The notes beneath the pieces were generated by a model. That model worked only from the letters and a program-made list of their open reading frames with translations. It did no database searches and was not told where the DNA came from. A program made the translations under genes and the position numbers. From Parvimonas sp035282405 (GTDB taxonomy: Bacteria > Bacillota > Clostridia > Tissierellales > Peptoniphilaceae), in assembly GCF_035282405.1 (NCBI RefSeq), contig NZ_JAYKBP010000007.1:1-45866 (forward strand): a stretch of 45,866 nucleotides of DNA. Direction: 5' to 3'. Positions 1 through 7,683 of the stretch are shown one piece after another; position 1 is the first letter of the stretch, and every line of letters begins with the position of its first letter.

Positions 1-1
1 T

Positions 2-77
<76 letters not shown>

Positions 78-99
78 ATCTACATTTTGTAGATTATAT

Positions 100-184
100 G
101 GAGGAGTTCCCGAGTGGCCAAAGGGGACGGACTGTAAATCCGTTAGCTACGCTTTCAGTGGTTCGAATCCACTCTCCTCCACCA
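100..184 (+). tRNA. tRNA-Tyr (anticodon GTA)
   Basis: A class II tRNA with a long variable arm, 85 nt. The acceptor stem GGAGGAG pairs with CTCCTCC and CCA is encoded. The anticodon stem ACGGA/TCCGT closes the loop CTGTAAA, which gives GTA (Tyr). Confidence 0.97.
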
Positions 185-223
185 ATTGAATTTTTGTTAA
201 GACCATAAAGTTTGAGTTTATAT

Positions 224-297
224 GCGGGTGTAGCTCAGTGGTAGAGCCCCAGCCTTCCAAGCTGGTTGCGAGGGTTCGATTCCCTTCACCCGCTCCA
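224..297 (+). tRNA. tRNA-Gly (anticodon TCC)
   Basis: A 74-nt cloverleaf. The acceptor stem GCGGGTG pairs with CACCCGC and CCA is encoded. The loop CTTCCAA gives anticodon TCC (Gly). Confidence 0.97.
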
Positions 298-301
298 TTT
301 T

Positions 302-378
<77 letters not shown>

Positions 379-383
379 ACCTT

Positions 384-460
384 TGGGGTATAGCCAAGTC
401 GGTAAGGCACTAGACTTTGACTCTAGCATTTCGCAGGTTCGAGTCCTGCTACCCCAGCCA
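384..460 (+). tRNA. tRNA-Gln (anticodon TTG)
   Basis: A 77-nt cloverleaf. The acceptor stem TGGGGTA pairs with TACCCCA, the discriminator is G and CCA is encoded. The loop CTTTGAC gives anticodon TTG. A 5' T in the acceptor stem is usual for tRNA-Gln. Confidence 0.97.
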
Positions 461-467
461 ATTTTAT

Positions 468-543
468 GATTCATTAGCTCAGTTGGTAGAGCACCTGACT
501 TTTAATCAGGGTGTCCGGGGTTCGAATCCCCGATGGATCACCA
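468..543 (+). tRNA. tRNA-Lys (anticodon TTT)
   Basis: A 76-nt cloverleaf. The acceptor stem GATTCAT pairs with ATGGATC (one G-T wobble) and CCA is encoded. The stem CCTGA/TCAGG closes the loop CTTTTAA, anticodon TTT. Confidence 0.97.
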
Positions 544-548
544 TTTAT

Positions 549-637
549 GGAGAGGTATCGAAGTGGTCATAACGAGGCGGTCTTGAAAACCGTTTGGGTT
601 CACGCCCACGTGGGTTCGAATCCCACCCTCTCCGCCA
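549..637 (+). tRNA. tRNA-Ser (anticodon TGA)
   Basis: A class II tRNA of 89 nt with a long variable arm. The acceptor stem GGAGAGG pairs with CCTCTCC, the discriminator is G and CCA is encoded. The loop CTTGAAA gives anticodon TGA (Ser). Confidence 0.97.
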
Positions 638-641
638 CAAT

Positions 642-732
642 GGAGAAATACTCAAGTGGCTGAAGAGGCTCCCCTGCTAAGGGAGTAGATCCTTCACGGG
701 ATGCGAGGGTTCAAATCCCTCTTTCTCCGCCA
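642..732 (+). tRNA. tRNA-Ser (anticodon GCT)
   Basis: A second serine tRNA, 91 nt, with a long variable arm. The stem CTCCC/GGGAG closes the loop CTGCTAA, anticodon GCT, reading AGC/AGT. It starts four bases after the preceding tRNA-Ser. Confidence 0.97.
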
Positions 733-739
733 ATAATTT

Positions 740-816
740 GGGCCTTTAGCTCAGTTGGTTAGAGCGCCCGGCTCATAACCGGTAGGTCCCGGGTTCAAGT
801 CCCTGAAGGCCCACCA
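740..816 (+). tRNA. CAT-anticodon tRNA (elongator Met, or Ile2 read after lysidine modification)
   Basis: A 77-nt cloverleaf. The acceptor stem GGGCCTT pairs with AAGGCCC and CCA is encoded. The loop CTCATAA gives anticodon CAT. A 5' G paired to C makes initiator Met unlikely. Elongator Met and lysidine-modified Ile2 cannot be separated by eye. Its general sequence resembles Firmicutes Ile2. I see C-T mismatches at the outer anticodon-stem pair and within the T stem. Confidence 0.9.
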
Positions 817-826
817 AATTATCTGA

Positions 827-851
827 AGATATTTCTATTTTAGAAATATCT
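827..851 (+). terminator. Hairpin between tRNA-CAT and tRNA-Trp, possible terminator
   Basis: A perfect 9-bp stem AGATATTTC/GAAATATCT with a 7-nt loop lies between two tRNA genes. It is followed by CTTATTTTA, a poor U-tract. It could end the upstream tRNA transcript or be a processing stem. Confidence 0.45.
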
Positions 852-884
852 CTTATTTTATAGAGTTGAAAAGATTGGTATTGT

Positions 885-958
885 AGGGGTATAGTTCAAC
901 GGTAGAATGTCGGTCTCCAAAACCGCTGATGAGGGTTCGATTCCTTCTACCCCTGCCA
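885..958 (+). tRNA. tRNA-Trp (anticodon CCA)
   Basis: A 74-nt cloverleaf. The acceptor stem AGGGGTA pairs with TACCCCT, the discriminator is G and CCA is encoded. The loop CTCCAAA gives anticodon CCA. Confidence 0.97.
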
Positions 959-981
959 TTTACATAACATTAAAAAACATT

Positions 982-1120
982 ATATTAAATACGCCCAGAT
1001 AGTGAAAAGTCGGTATAAGGAAGTGGCAAAAACAACGAAGTTGTTTTTAGGGAATACCTTAGTCTAGTGCGAAGCACGAGAGAATGAGCTATCGCATAGC
1101 AAAAAAATCATAATATTAAA
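982..1120 (+). repeat. Structured repeat, copy 1, upstream of the first tRNA-Phe
   Basis: The segment begins with a copy of the tRNA-Phe 5' end (GCCCAGATAG, then GTCGGTA). It carries nested stems TAAGG/CCTTA and AAAAACAAC-GAA-GTTGTTTTT, then a 41-base block at 1059-1099. That block holds two mini-hairpins, GTGC-GAA-GCAC and GCTAT-CGC-ATAGC. Bases 982-1002 are repeated almost exactly at 1113-1133 (20 of 21), so the element is flanked by direct repeats that run into the real tRNA-Phe. No reading frame is evident. A diverged second copy lies at 1295-1434. Confidence 0.75.
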
Positions 1121-1123
1121 TAT

Positions 1124-1199
<76 letters not shown>

Positions 1200-1240
1200 G
1201 ATCTGTAATTCGAGAAGTCTGTTACGGATTGCTATTATTT

Positions 1241-1264
1241 CCTGCTAATGCAGGATTTTTTTTG
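1241..1264 (+). terminator. Intrinsic terminator after tRNA-Phe copy 1
   Basis: The stem CCTGC/GCAGG with loop TAAT is followed by A and a run of nine T. The stretch between tRNA and terminator (1200-1240) is conserved after the second tRNA-Phe and can form CTGTAA/TTACGG. Confidence 0.85.
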
Positions 1265-1294
1265 CTCATTTTTAGATTTTTTTAAATTTTTAAG

Positions 1295-1434
1295 TTCCAG
1301 ATAGCGATAGTCGGTATAAGAGAGTAACCAAAATATCGAGATGAAATCGAAGATGTTTTGAGTTAATATCTTAGTCTAGTGCGAAGCACGAGAGAATGAG
1401 CTATCGCATAGTAAAAAAAATCATAATATTAAAT
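1295..1434 (+). repeat. Structured repeat, copy 2, upstream of the second tRNA-Phe
   Basis: Second copy of the element at 982-1120. It has the same order: a CCAGATAG tRNA-like start, GTCGGTATAAG, a variable hairpin, then the 41-base block, here at 1371-1411. The variable hairpin differs in sequence (CAAAATATC/GATGTTTTG here) but is still paired. The enclosing stem is TAAGA/TCTTA here against TAAGG/CCTTA in copy 1, a compensatory change. Confidence 0.75.
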
Positions 1435-1436
1435 GT

Positions 1437-1512
<76 letters not shown>

Positions 1513-1554
1513 GATCTGTAATTCGAGAAATCTGTTACGGGTTGCTATTATTTT

Positions 1555-1578
1555 CCTGCTGAGGCAGGATTTTTTTTG
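1555..1578 (+). terminator. Intrinsic terminator after tRNA-Phe copy 2
   Basis: The stem CCTGC/GCAGG with loop TGAG is followed by A and about nine T. It is homologous to the terminator at 1241 with a changed loop. Confidence 0.85.
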
Positions 1579-1640
1579 TAAATTTTTAGGTAAGTTATAG
1601 ATTGAGGGTATAATAACTTTATAAAAAAGGAGGTATAAAA

Positions 1641-1817
1641 ATGGGATTAAGCGAAAAGATTATTGAATTATTAAAAAATTCAGAAGCTCTTAAAGGTGGA
1701 GAAATCGCTGAAAAATTAGGAGTTGAAAAAGCTGAGGTAGATAAAGTTTTAAAGAAATTAAAGGCAGAAGAAAAAGTTATTTCACCAAAGAGATGTTATT
1801 ATTCTGTTGAAAAGTAA
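1641..1817 (+). CDS. Small winged-helix-like protein (58 aa)
   Basis: A 58-residue protein starting MGLSEKIIELLKNSEALKGG. The pattern (helix, then GGEIAEKLGVEKAEVDKVLKKL, then a basic segment KVISPKRCYYSVEK) fits a minimal winged helix-turn-helix: recognition helix at about 29-41 and a beta wing at about 45-56. Such domains bind DNA, but there is no sensor domain and the target is unknown. The start is supported by AAGGAGG eight bases upstream and a -10 TATAAT at 1609-1614 with a poor -35. It is a monocistronic gene closed by its own terminator. Function is inferred from fold pattern only. Confidence 0.8.
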   Translation: MGLSEKIIELLKNSEALKGGEIAEKLGVEKAEVDKVLKKLKAEEKVISPKRCYYSVEK

Positions 1818-1844
1818 GCTGTTGAACAATTCAACAGCTTTTTA
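1817..1844 (+). terminator. Intrinsic terminator after the 58-aa gene
   Basis: The perfect stem AGCTGTTGAA/TTCAACAGCT with a 3-4 nt loop is followed by TTTTTAT. It overlaps the stop codon of the small gene and touches the 3' end of the convergent AraC gene. Confidence 0.85.
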
Positions 1845-3098
1845 TATTTCTCTATCTTGTAGTTTTAGATTTTTTCTAAATTCAGTAGGTAACATTTTTT
1901 GATATTTTAAGAAATTACGATTAAATGTTTTAACAGTGTTATATCCAACTTCAAATGCAATATCAGTTATTTGCATATCTGTTTTTAATAATAATTTTGT
2001 GGATTTGTTAATTCGTACAAAATTTAAAAAATTTTTAAAATTTTTCTCTACATAATATATGAATAGTCTATTAAGTTCTATTAAAGATATTGAAAAGTCT
2101 TTACAAATTCGTCCTATATCTATGTCATCACTTGAATTTTTTACTACATAGTTTAATATTCTGTAAAATTTTCTTATATTTTCTATTTGGCAAATTTGTG
2201 AAACTTTTTGAAAGGTTTGTCTGTATTTATTAGGGTTTTGTCCCGTTCTTGCTGTAAATACTTTTGATAGATGAGAACGATCCGAAAAACCTGTTATTTC
2301 TGCAATTTCTTCTATATCTAAATCTGTATATAGGAGCATATCCATTGTCTTTCCAACTCTCATTTCATTTATTAAGGTATTAAAAGAAAGGCCGGTTGTT
2401 TCTTTCACATATCTATTTATTGTCGATTCACTTAAGAAAAATAATTTTGAAATTGAGGAAATTGTAAGTTTTTTGCTTAAATGTGCATGTATATATCTAA
2501 AAATATTGATTTTATCAAATTTATCATCAACCTTTTTTATTTTTTTGGTATCTTCATCTTGCATTCTCCTATATGTTATAATCAGATCAATTATTTTATT
2601 TAGAACATAAGCTGAAGAAATGGGATTTTCATTTTTGTTATACAAGGTTGAATCTTCGCCCAACTCATCTCTTAGCAGGTCAAAAACATTAGAAAAATAT
2701 TTGAATTGTTCGTCGGTACATTGGATTACGGGATTATCATAAAATGAATTTATTAAACTTAAGTTTTCAGCATCTACATTGTAAAATGATTTTATTATTT
2801 TATTTGCACTGTCAAAATTGTATTTTAGAATAAAATATTGTATAGTCTTTGAAACTTCAACAACTTCAGTATATTCCCAAGGTAATATACAGACTAAAGT
2901 TCTGTCTTTTATTTCATATATACTATTTTGTATTCTTATTTTTGCATTACCTTTTTTTATCAGTAAAAATCTCGCAGACTGATGAAAAAGACCTTTTGTC
3001 GGAGATGTTATTATTTCTCTATCAATACTATACATACTTTCTTCATTTATAAATGAATTAGCTTTGTTTTGAATTTCAATTTCTTTTTGTTTACTCAT
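1842..3098 (-). CDS. AraC-family regulator with two tandem AraC DNA-binding domains
   Basis: A 418-aa protein. Residues 1 to about 150 form a beta-rich segment that could be a cupin-like sensor. Residues about 197-295 form a complete AraC-type double helix-turn-helix, including LTISSISKLFFLSESTINRY and the signature-like IEEIAEITGFSDRSHLSKVF. Residues about 312-412 form a second, more diverged AraC-type domain containing MQITDIAFEVGYNTVKTFNR and LPTEFRKN. Usual AraC proteins have one such domain in about 300 aa, so this one is enlarged by a domain duplication or fusion. The start has GAGG seven bases upstream. It is transcribed away from the lipoprotein gene at 3466. The target is unknown; AraC proteins often control a neighbour. 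Confidence 0.88.
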   Translation of the reverse strand: MSKQKEIEIQNKANSFINEESMYSIDREIITSPTKGLFHQSARFLLIKKGNAKIRIQNSIYEIKDRTLVCILPWEYTEVVEVSKTIQYFILKYNFDSANKIIKSFYNVDAENLSLINSFYDNPVIQCTDEQFKYFSNVFDLLRDELGEDSTLYNKNENPISSAYVLNKIIDLIITYRRMQDEDTKKIKKVDDKFDKINIFRYIHAHLSKKLTISSISKLFFLSESTINRYVKETTGLSFNTLINEMRVGKTMDMLLYTDLDIEEIAEITGFSDRSHLSKVFTARTGQNPNKYRQTFQKVSQICQIENIRKFYRILNYVVKNSSDDIDIGRICKDFSISLIELNRLFIYYVEKNFKNFLNFVRINKSTKLLLKTDMQITDIAFEVGYNTVKTFNRNFLKYQKMLPTEFRKNLKLQDREI

Positions 3099-3137
3099 AA
3101 ATACCTCTAATATAAATTATTTTCTATATGTGCTATT

Positions 3138-3166
3138 AGTATAAATCATAATCAAATTTATGTAAA
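3138..3166 (-). promoter_or_regulatory. Promoter of the AraC-type gene
   Basis: On the minus strand TTTACA is followed after 17 bases by TATACT. It lies about 40-70 bases upstream of the AraC start. The rest of the 367-base gap to the lipoprotein gene (3099-3465) is AT-rich; I see no gene or clear operator in it. Confidence 0.6.
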
Positions 3167-3387
3167 GATTAAAAAGCAAAAAATGTCTTTTTGGATGAAA
3201 TTTTATAAAATAATTTCAACAATATATTTTTTGTATTTTATAATGTTGTTTTTATAATTGAAATAAATTTATAACGGACTATTTATATTTATATTAGAGT
3301 AAAAATAAATCATAAATTGTCATCTTGTTAGATTGTTTTTCTGTGTTTAAACGTAATAATATTACTTAAGAGTATTTTTTATAAAAC

Positions 3388-3417
3388 TTGACTTTTTTTA
3401 AAAAAATATATTACAAT
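3388..3417 (+). promoter_or_regulatory. Promoter of the small lipoprotein gene
   Basis: TTGACT, an 18-base spacer and TACAAT lie about 50 bases before the start at 3466. Confidence 0.65.
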
Positions 3418-3465
3418 AAAGATGTATTAATAATAAAGTAGAATAATATATTTTGGAGGTAAGTT

Positions 3466-3861
3466 ATGAAAAAATTTTTTGTTGTGTTTTTAGCTTTGGT
3501 AGTTGTTTTATTAACAGCATGTAAATCAAGCAATAAAAATGTTGATAGATTTGTTGATAAGGTTTTTTCCGGAGATAAAGGAGGAAGTATTGTTATCTCA
3601 ATTGATAAAGACAGCAAAGAAGCAAAAATGATTTTTAGTGGAGCAACTGTAATTAAACCAAATACAGATCCAAGCAAGGTAGATAAGGACAAAGTAAAGA
3701 AAGAAAATGCTCGAGAGTTCAAAAATCCTAGAATTGTAAAAAAACTTGGAGGAGAATATTTAGAAGCTGACGATTTTGAATATAAGTTAAAAATAATAGA
3801 TGATAATACTATTGAGGATGTTGAAGATAAAAATGTATATAAAGGTGCACCGACAAAATAA
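3466..3861 (+). CDS. Small lipoprotein of unknown function (131 aa)
   Basis: The N-terminus MKKFFVVFLALVVVLLTAC is a lipoprotein signal peptide with lipobox LTAC (Cys19), so the mature part should sit on the outer face of the membrane. The mature protein of about 112 residues is charged and lysine-rich. It has a SIVISIDKDSKEAKMIF stretch that looks like beta strands. I do not recognise a family. The start is supported by TTGGAGG eight bases upstream. It stands alone between the divergent AraC gene and the arcB promoter palindrome. Confidence 0.85.
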   Translation: MKKFFVVFLALVVVLLTACKSSNKNVDRFVDKVFSGDKGGSIVISIDKDSKEAKMIFSGATVIKPNTDPSKVDKDKVKKENAREFKNPRIVKKLGGEYLEADDFEYKLKIIDDNTIEDVEDKNVYKGAPTK

Positions 3862-3919
3862 ATAGAAAGTAATACAAATTTTTTTATAGTAAATGTCCTT
3901 AGCTTTTTATAGAATATAG

Positions 3920-3956
3920 TATAATAATAGTATGTGATATATCACATACTATTATT
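3920..3956 (+). promoter_or_regulatory. -10 box overlapped by a 34-bp perfect palindrome, likely arcB operator
   Basis: TATAAT at 3920-3925 is overlapped by a perfect 34-bp inverted repeat at 3923-3956. Each arm is 17 bases and the centre is TGTGATATATCACA. The -35 region is poor. The palindrome covers the expected transcription start, about 20 bases before arcB, where a repressor or Crp/Fnr-type protein could act. The TGTGA/TCACA halves resemble Crp/Fnr or Rex half-sites, but the spacer is 4 bases rather than 6. Because six T follow, the same sequence could also terminate the lipoprotein transcript. Confidence 0.7.
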
Positions 3957-3976
3957 TTTTAAAAAGGAGAAATGTT

Positions 3977-4969
3977 ATGAGCAAGAATTTAAGAGGAAGA
4001 AATTTCCTAACATTATTAGATTTTACAAGTGATGAAATTCGTTATCTTTTAGATCTTTCAAGAAATTTTAAAGATTTAAAGAGAAGCGGAACTCCACATC
4101 GTTATTTAGAAGGAAAAAATATAGTATTATTATTTGAAAAAACTTCAACAAGAACTCGTTGTTCTTTCGAAGTTGCTGGAATGGACTTAGGTATGGGAGT
4201 TACTTACTTAGATCCAGGTTCTTCACAAATGGGTAAAAAGGAATCTATTGAAGATACTGCAAGAGTTTTAGGAAGAATGTATGATGGTATTGAATACAGA
4301 GGATTTAGCCAAGAATTAGTTGAAACTTTAGGAAAATATGCAGGTGTTCCAGTATGGAATGGTTTAACTGATAAATTCCATCCAACTCAAATGTTAGCTG
4401 ACCTTTTAACTATTGAAGAAAAATTCGGATATTTAAAGGGATTAAACTTTGTATACATGGGAGATGCAAGAAATAATATGGGTAATTCACTTATGATAGC
4501 TTGTGCTAAAATGGGTGTAAACTTTACAGCTTGTGCTCCAAAAGAATTATGGCCTGAAGAAGAACTGAGAGAAAAAGCTTTAGAAATTGCTAAGGCTACT
4601 CATTGTACAGTAAGATTCGAAGAAGATGTTAAAAAAGGAACTACAAATGCTGATATAATCTACACAGACATTTGGGTATCAATGGGTGAACCAGACGAAG
4701 TTTGGGCTGAAAGAATTAAATTATTAAAACCATACCAAGTAAACAGAGAAGTTATGGCAAACGCTAAAGAAACTGCTATCTTTATGCACTGCTTACCTTC
4801 ATTCCACGATCAAAAAACTGTTATCGGTAGACAAATTTTTGAAAAATTTGGTATTCCTGAAATGGAAGTTACTGATGAAGTTATTGAAGGACCACAATCA
4901 GTTGTATTTGATGAAGCTGAAAATAGAATGCATACTATAAAAGCAGTTATGTATTCTACTTTATGGTAA
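3977..4969 (+). CDS. arcB: Ornithine carbamoyltransferase, catabolic type
   Basis: A 330-aa cytosolic enzyme that interconverts carbamoyl phosphate plus ornithine and citrulline plus phosphate. The carbamoyl-phosphate loop STRTR is at 57-61, HPTQ at 135-138, the ornithine-binding D231 and SMG loop at 235-237, and the catalytic HCLP at 271-274. The SMG loop favours ornithine over putrescine as the substrate. The length fits the family. Nine bases separate it from arcC, which would use its carbamoyl phosphate to make ATP, so the catabolic direction is likely. No arcA (arginine deiminase) is present nearby. The start has AAGGAG eight bases upstream. Regulation is probably through the palindrome just before it. 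Confidence 0.96.
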   Translation: MSKNLRGRNFLTLLDFTSDEIRYLLDLSRNFKDLKRSGTPHRYLEGKNIVLLFEKTSTRTRCSFEVAGMDLGMGVTYLDPGSSQMGKKESIEDTARVLGRMYDGIEYRGFSQELVETLGKYAGVPVWNGLTDKFHPTQMLADLLTIEEKFGYLKGLNFVYMGDARNNMGNSLMIACAKMGVNFTACAPKELWPEEELREKALEIAKATHCTVRFEEDVKKGTTNADIIYTDIWVSMGEPDEVWAERIKLLKPYQVNREVMANAKETAIFMHCLPSFHDQKTVIGRQIFEKFGIPEMEVTDEVIEGPQSVVFDEAENRMHTIKAVMYSTLW

Positions 4970-4978
4970 GAGGTACAA

Positions 4979-5914
4979 ATGGGAAAGAGAATAGTTGTAG
5001 CTTTGGGGGGTAATGCTTTAGGCAATACCCCTTTAGAGCAATTAGAGAAAGTAAAAATAGCTGCCGATATAATTTCTGATTTAGTTAAAGATGGAAATGA
5101 TGTTATAATCGGACATGGAAATGGTCCTCAAGTAGGAATGATTAATTTGGCCATGGATTATTCCGCAAATGGAAAGGAAAAAACACCTTTAATGCCACTT
5201 GTTGAATGTGGAGCTATGAGTCAAGGATATATAGGTTATCATTTACAACAGGCTTTAGGTCAAGCTTTTAAAGAAAAAGGAATTAATAAAACAGCTGTTT
5301 CAGTTGTAACTCAAGTTGAAGTTGCAGAAGATGATAAAGCTTTTGAACATCCAACTAAACCTGTTGGAATGTTCTATACTAAAGAAAAGGCAGATGAACT
5401 TGCAAAAGAAAAAGGATTCACTTTTGTTGAAGATTCAGGAAGAGGATACAGAAAAGTTGTTCCTTCACCAAAGCCATTAAATATTGTTGAAATTGATGCT
5501 GTTAAGAAAATGGTTGATGCTGGACTTGTAGTTATAACTGTAGGTGGTGGTGGAATACCTGTTGTTAAGAAAAATGGTAAATTAGTAGGAATTGATGCTG
5601 TAATAGATAAGGATAAGTCAAGTGCAAAACTTGCATCAGATTTAGACGCGGATTTCCTTTTAATTTTAACTGCTGTTGATAAAGTTTGTATTAATTTCAA
5701 TAAACCTGATCAAAAAGAATTAGATGAAATTAATGTTGAACAAGCTAATAAATATATTGCTGATGGGCAATTTGGAAAAGGAAGTATGCTTCCTAAAGTT
5801 GAAGCTTGTTTGGAATTTGTAAATGGAGCAGATAATAGATGTGCTATCATTACTTTGCTTGAAAAAGCTTCAGATGCTGTAAAAGGTCTTACAGGAACTA
5901 AAATAGTTAAGTAG
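4979..5914 (+). CDS. arcC: Carbamate kinase
   Basis: A 311-aa amino-acid-kinase-fold enzyme that makes ATP from carbamoyl phosphate and ADP, releasing ammonia and CO2. The N-terminal GGNALG phosphate loop, the GHGNGPQVG motif, and GGGGIPVV followed by the IDKDKSSAKLA segment are all intact. It is the second gene of the arcB-arcC operon, with AAGAGG just before the start. Its stop codon overlaps the ribosome binding site of the following transporter gene. Confidence 0.96.
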   Translation: MGKRIVVALGGNALGNTPLEQLEKVKIAADIISDLVKDGNDVIIGHGNGPQVGMINLAMDYSANGKEKTPLMPLVECGAMSQGYIGYHLQQALGQAFKEKGINKTAVSVVTQVEVAEDDKAFEHPTKPVGMFYTKEKADELAKEKGFTFVEDSGRGYRKVVPSPKPLNIVEIDAVKKMVDAGLVVITVGGGGIPVVKKNGKLVGIDAVIDKDKSSAKLASDLDADFLLILTAVDKVCINFNKPDQKELDEINVEQANKYIADGQFGKGSMLPKVEACLEFVNGADNRCAIITLLEKASDAVKGLTGTKIVK

Positions 5915-5923
5915 GAGGGCATT

Positions 5924-6859
5924 TTGGATAATATTTCAAATAAAACAAGTTTTTTAGCAAAAATTGCACTTTTTATTGTAGCTATTTTATGGGGAACTTC
6001 ACTTACAGTAGTTAAAAGTGCTGCTGATGTATTTAAACCTAATTTTCTTTTAGGAATCAGATTTACTGTTGCTGGAATTATTCTTGCAATTATTTTTAAT
6101 AAAAAATTATTTAAAGCAAGAAAAGATGAACTAATATCTGGGGCAATTATAGGAGTATTTTTATTTGTTGCTTATTCTAGTCAAACACTTGGTGTTACTT
6201 TTACAACTCCTGGTCGTAGTGGATTTTTATCAGCTTCTTATTGTGTAATTGTACCATTCTTATATTGGATTACTAACAAGGTTAGACCTGATAAATTTAA
6301 TGTATCTGCTGCTATATTTTGTATCATAGGAATATTTTTTATTGCTATGGCTGGAGAGAGTGGTTCTATTTTTAATTCTAGTTTGACTGCAATTTATGGA
6401 GACGCTTTAGCTCTTTTGAGTGGATTTTTATTTGCTTCTCATATCGTTATGGTAACTAAGCTAGGAATCGGAAAAGATCCTTTTGTTCTTACAATAATGC
6501 AATTTTTAGTTGCGGGTGTACTATCTTGGATAACTACTTTTGCTTTTGAAAATAATGCAGGAATGCAAATTACATTAAGACCTGTTCTTGAAGTTTTATA
6601 TCTTTCTGTAATGTGTACTGCAGTTGCGTTATTATTACAAAATTTAGGACAAAAATATACTGATCCAAGTAGTGCTGCTATAATTTTGGGATGTGAATCT
6701 ATTTTTGGAGTGGCATTACCTGTTGCTCTTGGAATTGAAAGTTTAACAGTTAAATCTGTAATAGGCTTTATTTTAATTTTTATAGCTATAATAATTTCAG
6801 AAACAAAATTATCTTTCATTTTTAAAAAGAAGGATAAGAAAATTGAAAGTAAAATTTAG
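5924..6859 (+). CDS. EamA/DMT-family transporter
   Basis: A 311-aa membrane protein with about ten hydrophobic segments arranged as two EamA repeats (about 10-145 and 155-295). It is typical of drug/metabolite exporters, which move amino acids or other small molecules. The second half of each repeat contains the proline/glycine-rich helix ends usual in the family. The start is TTG, chosen because AGGAGGG lies about six bases upstream and the sequence continues without another suitable start. Being the third gene of the arcBC operon, it may export or import an intermediate such as ornithine or citrulline. That is inference from position. Confidence 0.85.
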   Translation: MDNISNKTSFLAKIALFIVAILWGTSLTVVKSAADVFKPNFLLGIRFTVAGIILAIIFNKKLFKARKDELISGAIIGVFLFVAYSSQTLGVTFTTPGRSGFLSASYCVIVPFLYWITNKVRPDKFNVSAAIFCIIGIFFIAMAGESGSIFNSSLTAIYGDALALLSGFLFASHIVMVTKLGIGKDPFVLTIMQFLVAGVLSWITTFAFENNAGMQITLRPVLEVLYLSVMCTAVALLLQNLGQKYTDPSSAAIILGCESIFGVALPVALGIESLTVKSVIGFILIFIAIIISETKLSFIFKKKDKKIESKI

Positions 6860-6880
6860 AAGTCTTAGGACTTCTTTTTT
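6858..6880 (+). terminator. Terminator of the arcB-arcC-transporter operon
   Basis: The stem AGAAGTC/GACTTCT with loop TTAG is followed by TTTTTT. It begins at the stop codon of the transporter gene. Confidence 0.88.
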
Positions 6881-6922
6881 ATTGAAATTTTAATATTTTG
6901 TGTTAGTATTTTTTGTTTAATA

Positions 6923-6951
6923 TTGACTTTTATGCTTTTATATGCTAGTAT
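6923..6951 (+). promoter_or_regulatory. Promoter of the nitroreductase-hydrolase operon
   Basis: TTGACT, a 17-base spacer and TAGTAT with an extended TGC before the -10. The leader then has GGAGG followed by a 12-codon reading frame (6976-7014) that overlaps the start of the nitroreductase gene, and a small GGGC/GCCC hairpin. Confidence 0.6.
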
Positions 6952-7003
6952 AAATTTATATTTTGGAGGGGCGTTATGCCCTTTTGTTATATAGGAGGTC
7001 AAT

Positions 7004-7675
7004 ATGGATATTGATAAAATTATTAAAGAACGCCATTCTGTAAGAGCTTATATTGAAAAAAACATAGAGCAAAATATTATTGATGAAATTAACAAAGATA
7101 TAGAAGAATATAATGCCATTGGAGATTTGAATATCCAATTTATCACAAATGAACCTAATGCCTTTGGAAAAAGTTTTTTGGCAGATTTTGGAAAGTTTAA
7201 AAATGCAAGTAACTATATTGCATTGATTGGAAGAAAATGTGATAAATTAGATGAAAAGATAGGATACTTCGGAGAAAAATTAGTTATAAAAGCACAAAGT
7301 TTAGGACTTAATACCTGTTGGGTAGGAGGAACATATAGCAAGAAAAATACCAAATATGATATAAAAAAAGATGAAAAACTTGTCTGTGTTATAGCTATAG
7401 GATATGGTGAAAATAACGGGAAGGAAAGAAAACTTAAAGATATTTCCTCTGTCGCAAGTAGTGATGTTGAAATGCCAGATTGGTTTCTAAAAGGTGTTGA
7501 ATTTGCTTTATATGCTCCAACTGCATTAAATCAACAAAGATATAAAATTACTTTGAAAGATAATAAGGTTGAGATAGTTTCTAAGCTTGGATTTTATACA
7601 AAGGTTGACTTAGGAATAATTAAGTGTCATTTTGAGTTGGGTGCAGGTAAGGAACATTATAGCTTTAAGTATTAG
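7004..7675 (+). CDS. Nitroreductase-family protein (putative TM nitroreductase)
   Basis: A 223-aa protein. The start IIKERHSVRAY is the usual nitroreductase FMN-binding opening (R and S contact the flavin phosphate). The middle contains FGEKLVIKAQSLGLNTCWVGG, the family's conserved helix-strand. A C-terminal half-repeat has YAPTALNQQ, where the Asn-Gln-Gln fits a second FMN contact. This pattern matches the single-chain, two-half TM1586-like nitroreductases. The expected role is NAD(P)H-dependent reduction of an unknown substrate in the cytosol. AGGAGG lies seven bases before the start. Eight bases separate it from the next gene, so the two are probably co-transcribed. Confidence 0.85.
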   Translation: MDIDKIIKERHSVRAYIEKNIEQNIIDEINKDIEEYNAIGDLNIQFITNEPNAFGKSFLADFGKFKNASNYIALIGRKCDKLDEKIGYFGEKLVIKAQSLGLNTCWVGGTYSKKNTKYDIKKDEKLVCVIAIGYGENNGKERKLKDISSVASSDVEMPDWFLKGVEFALYAPTALNQQRYKITLKDNKVEIVSKLGFYTKVDLGIIKCHFELGAGKEHYSFKY

Positions 7676-7683
7676 GAGAAAAT

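Noticed and set aside
3957..3976. Reading the 34-bp palindrome only as a terminator
   Set aside because: Its overlap with a TATAAT box and its position over the arcB start favour an operator, although a double role remains possible.
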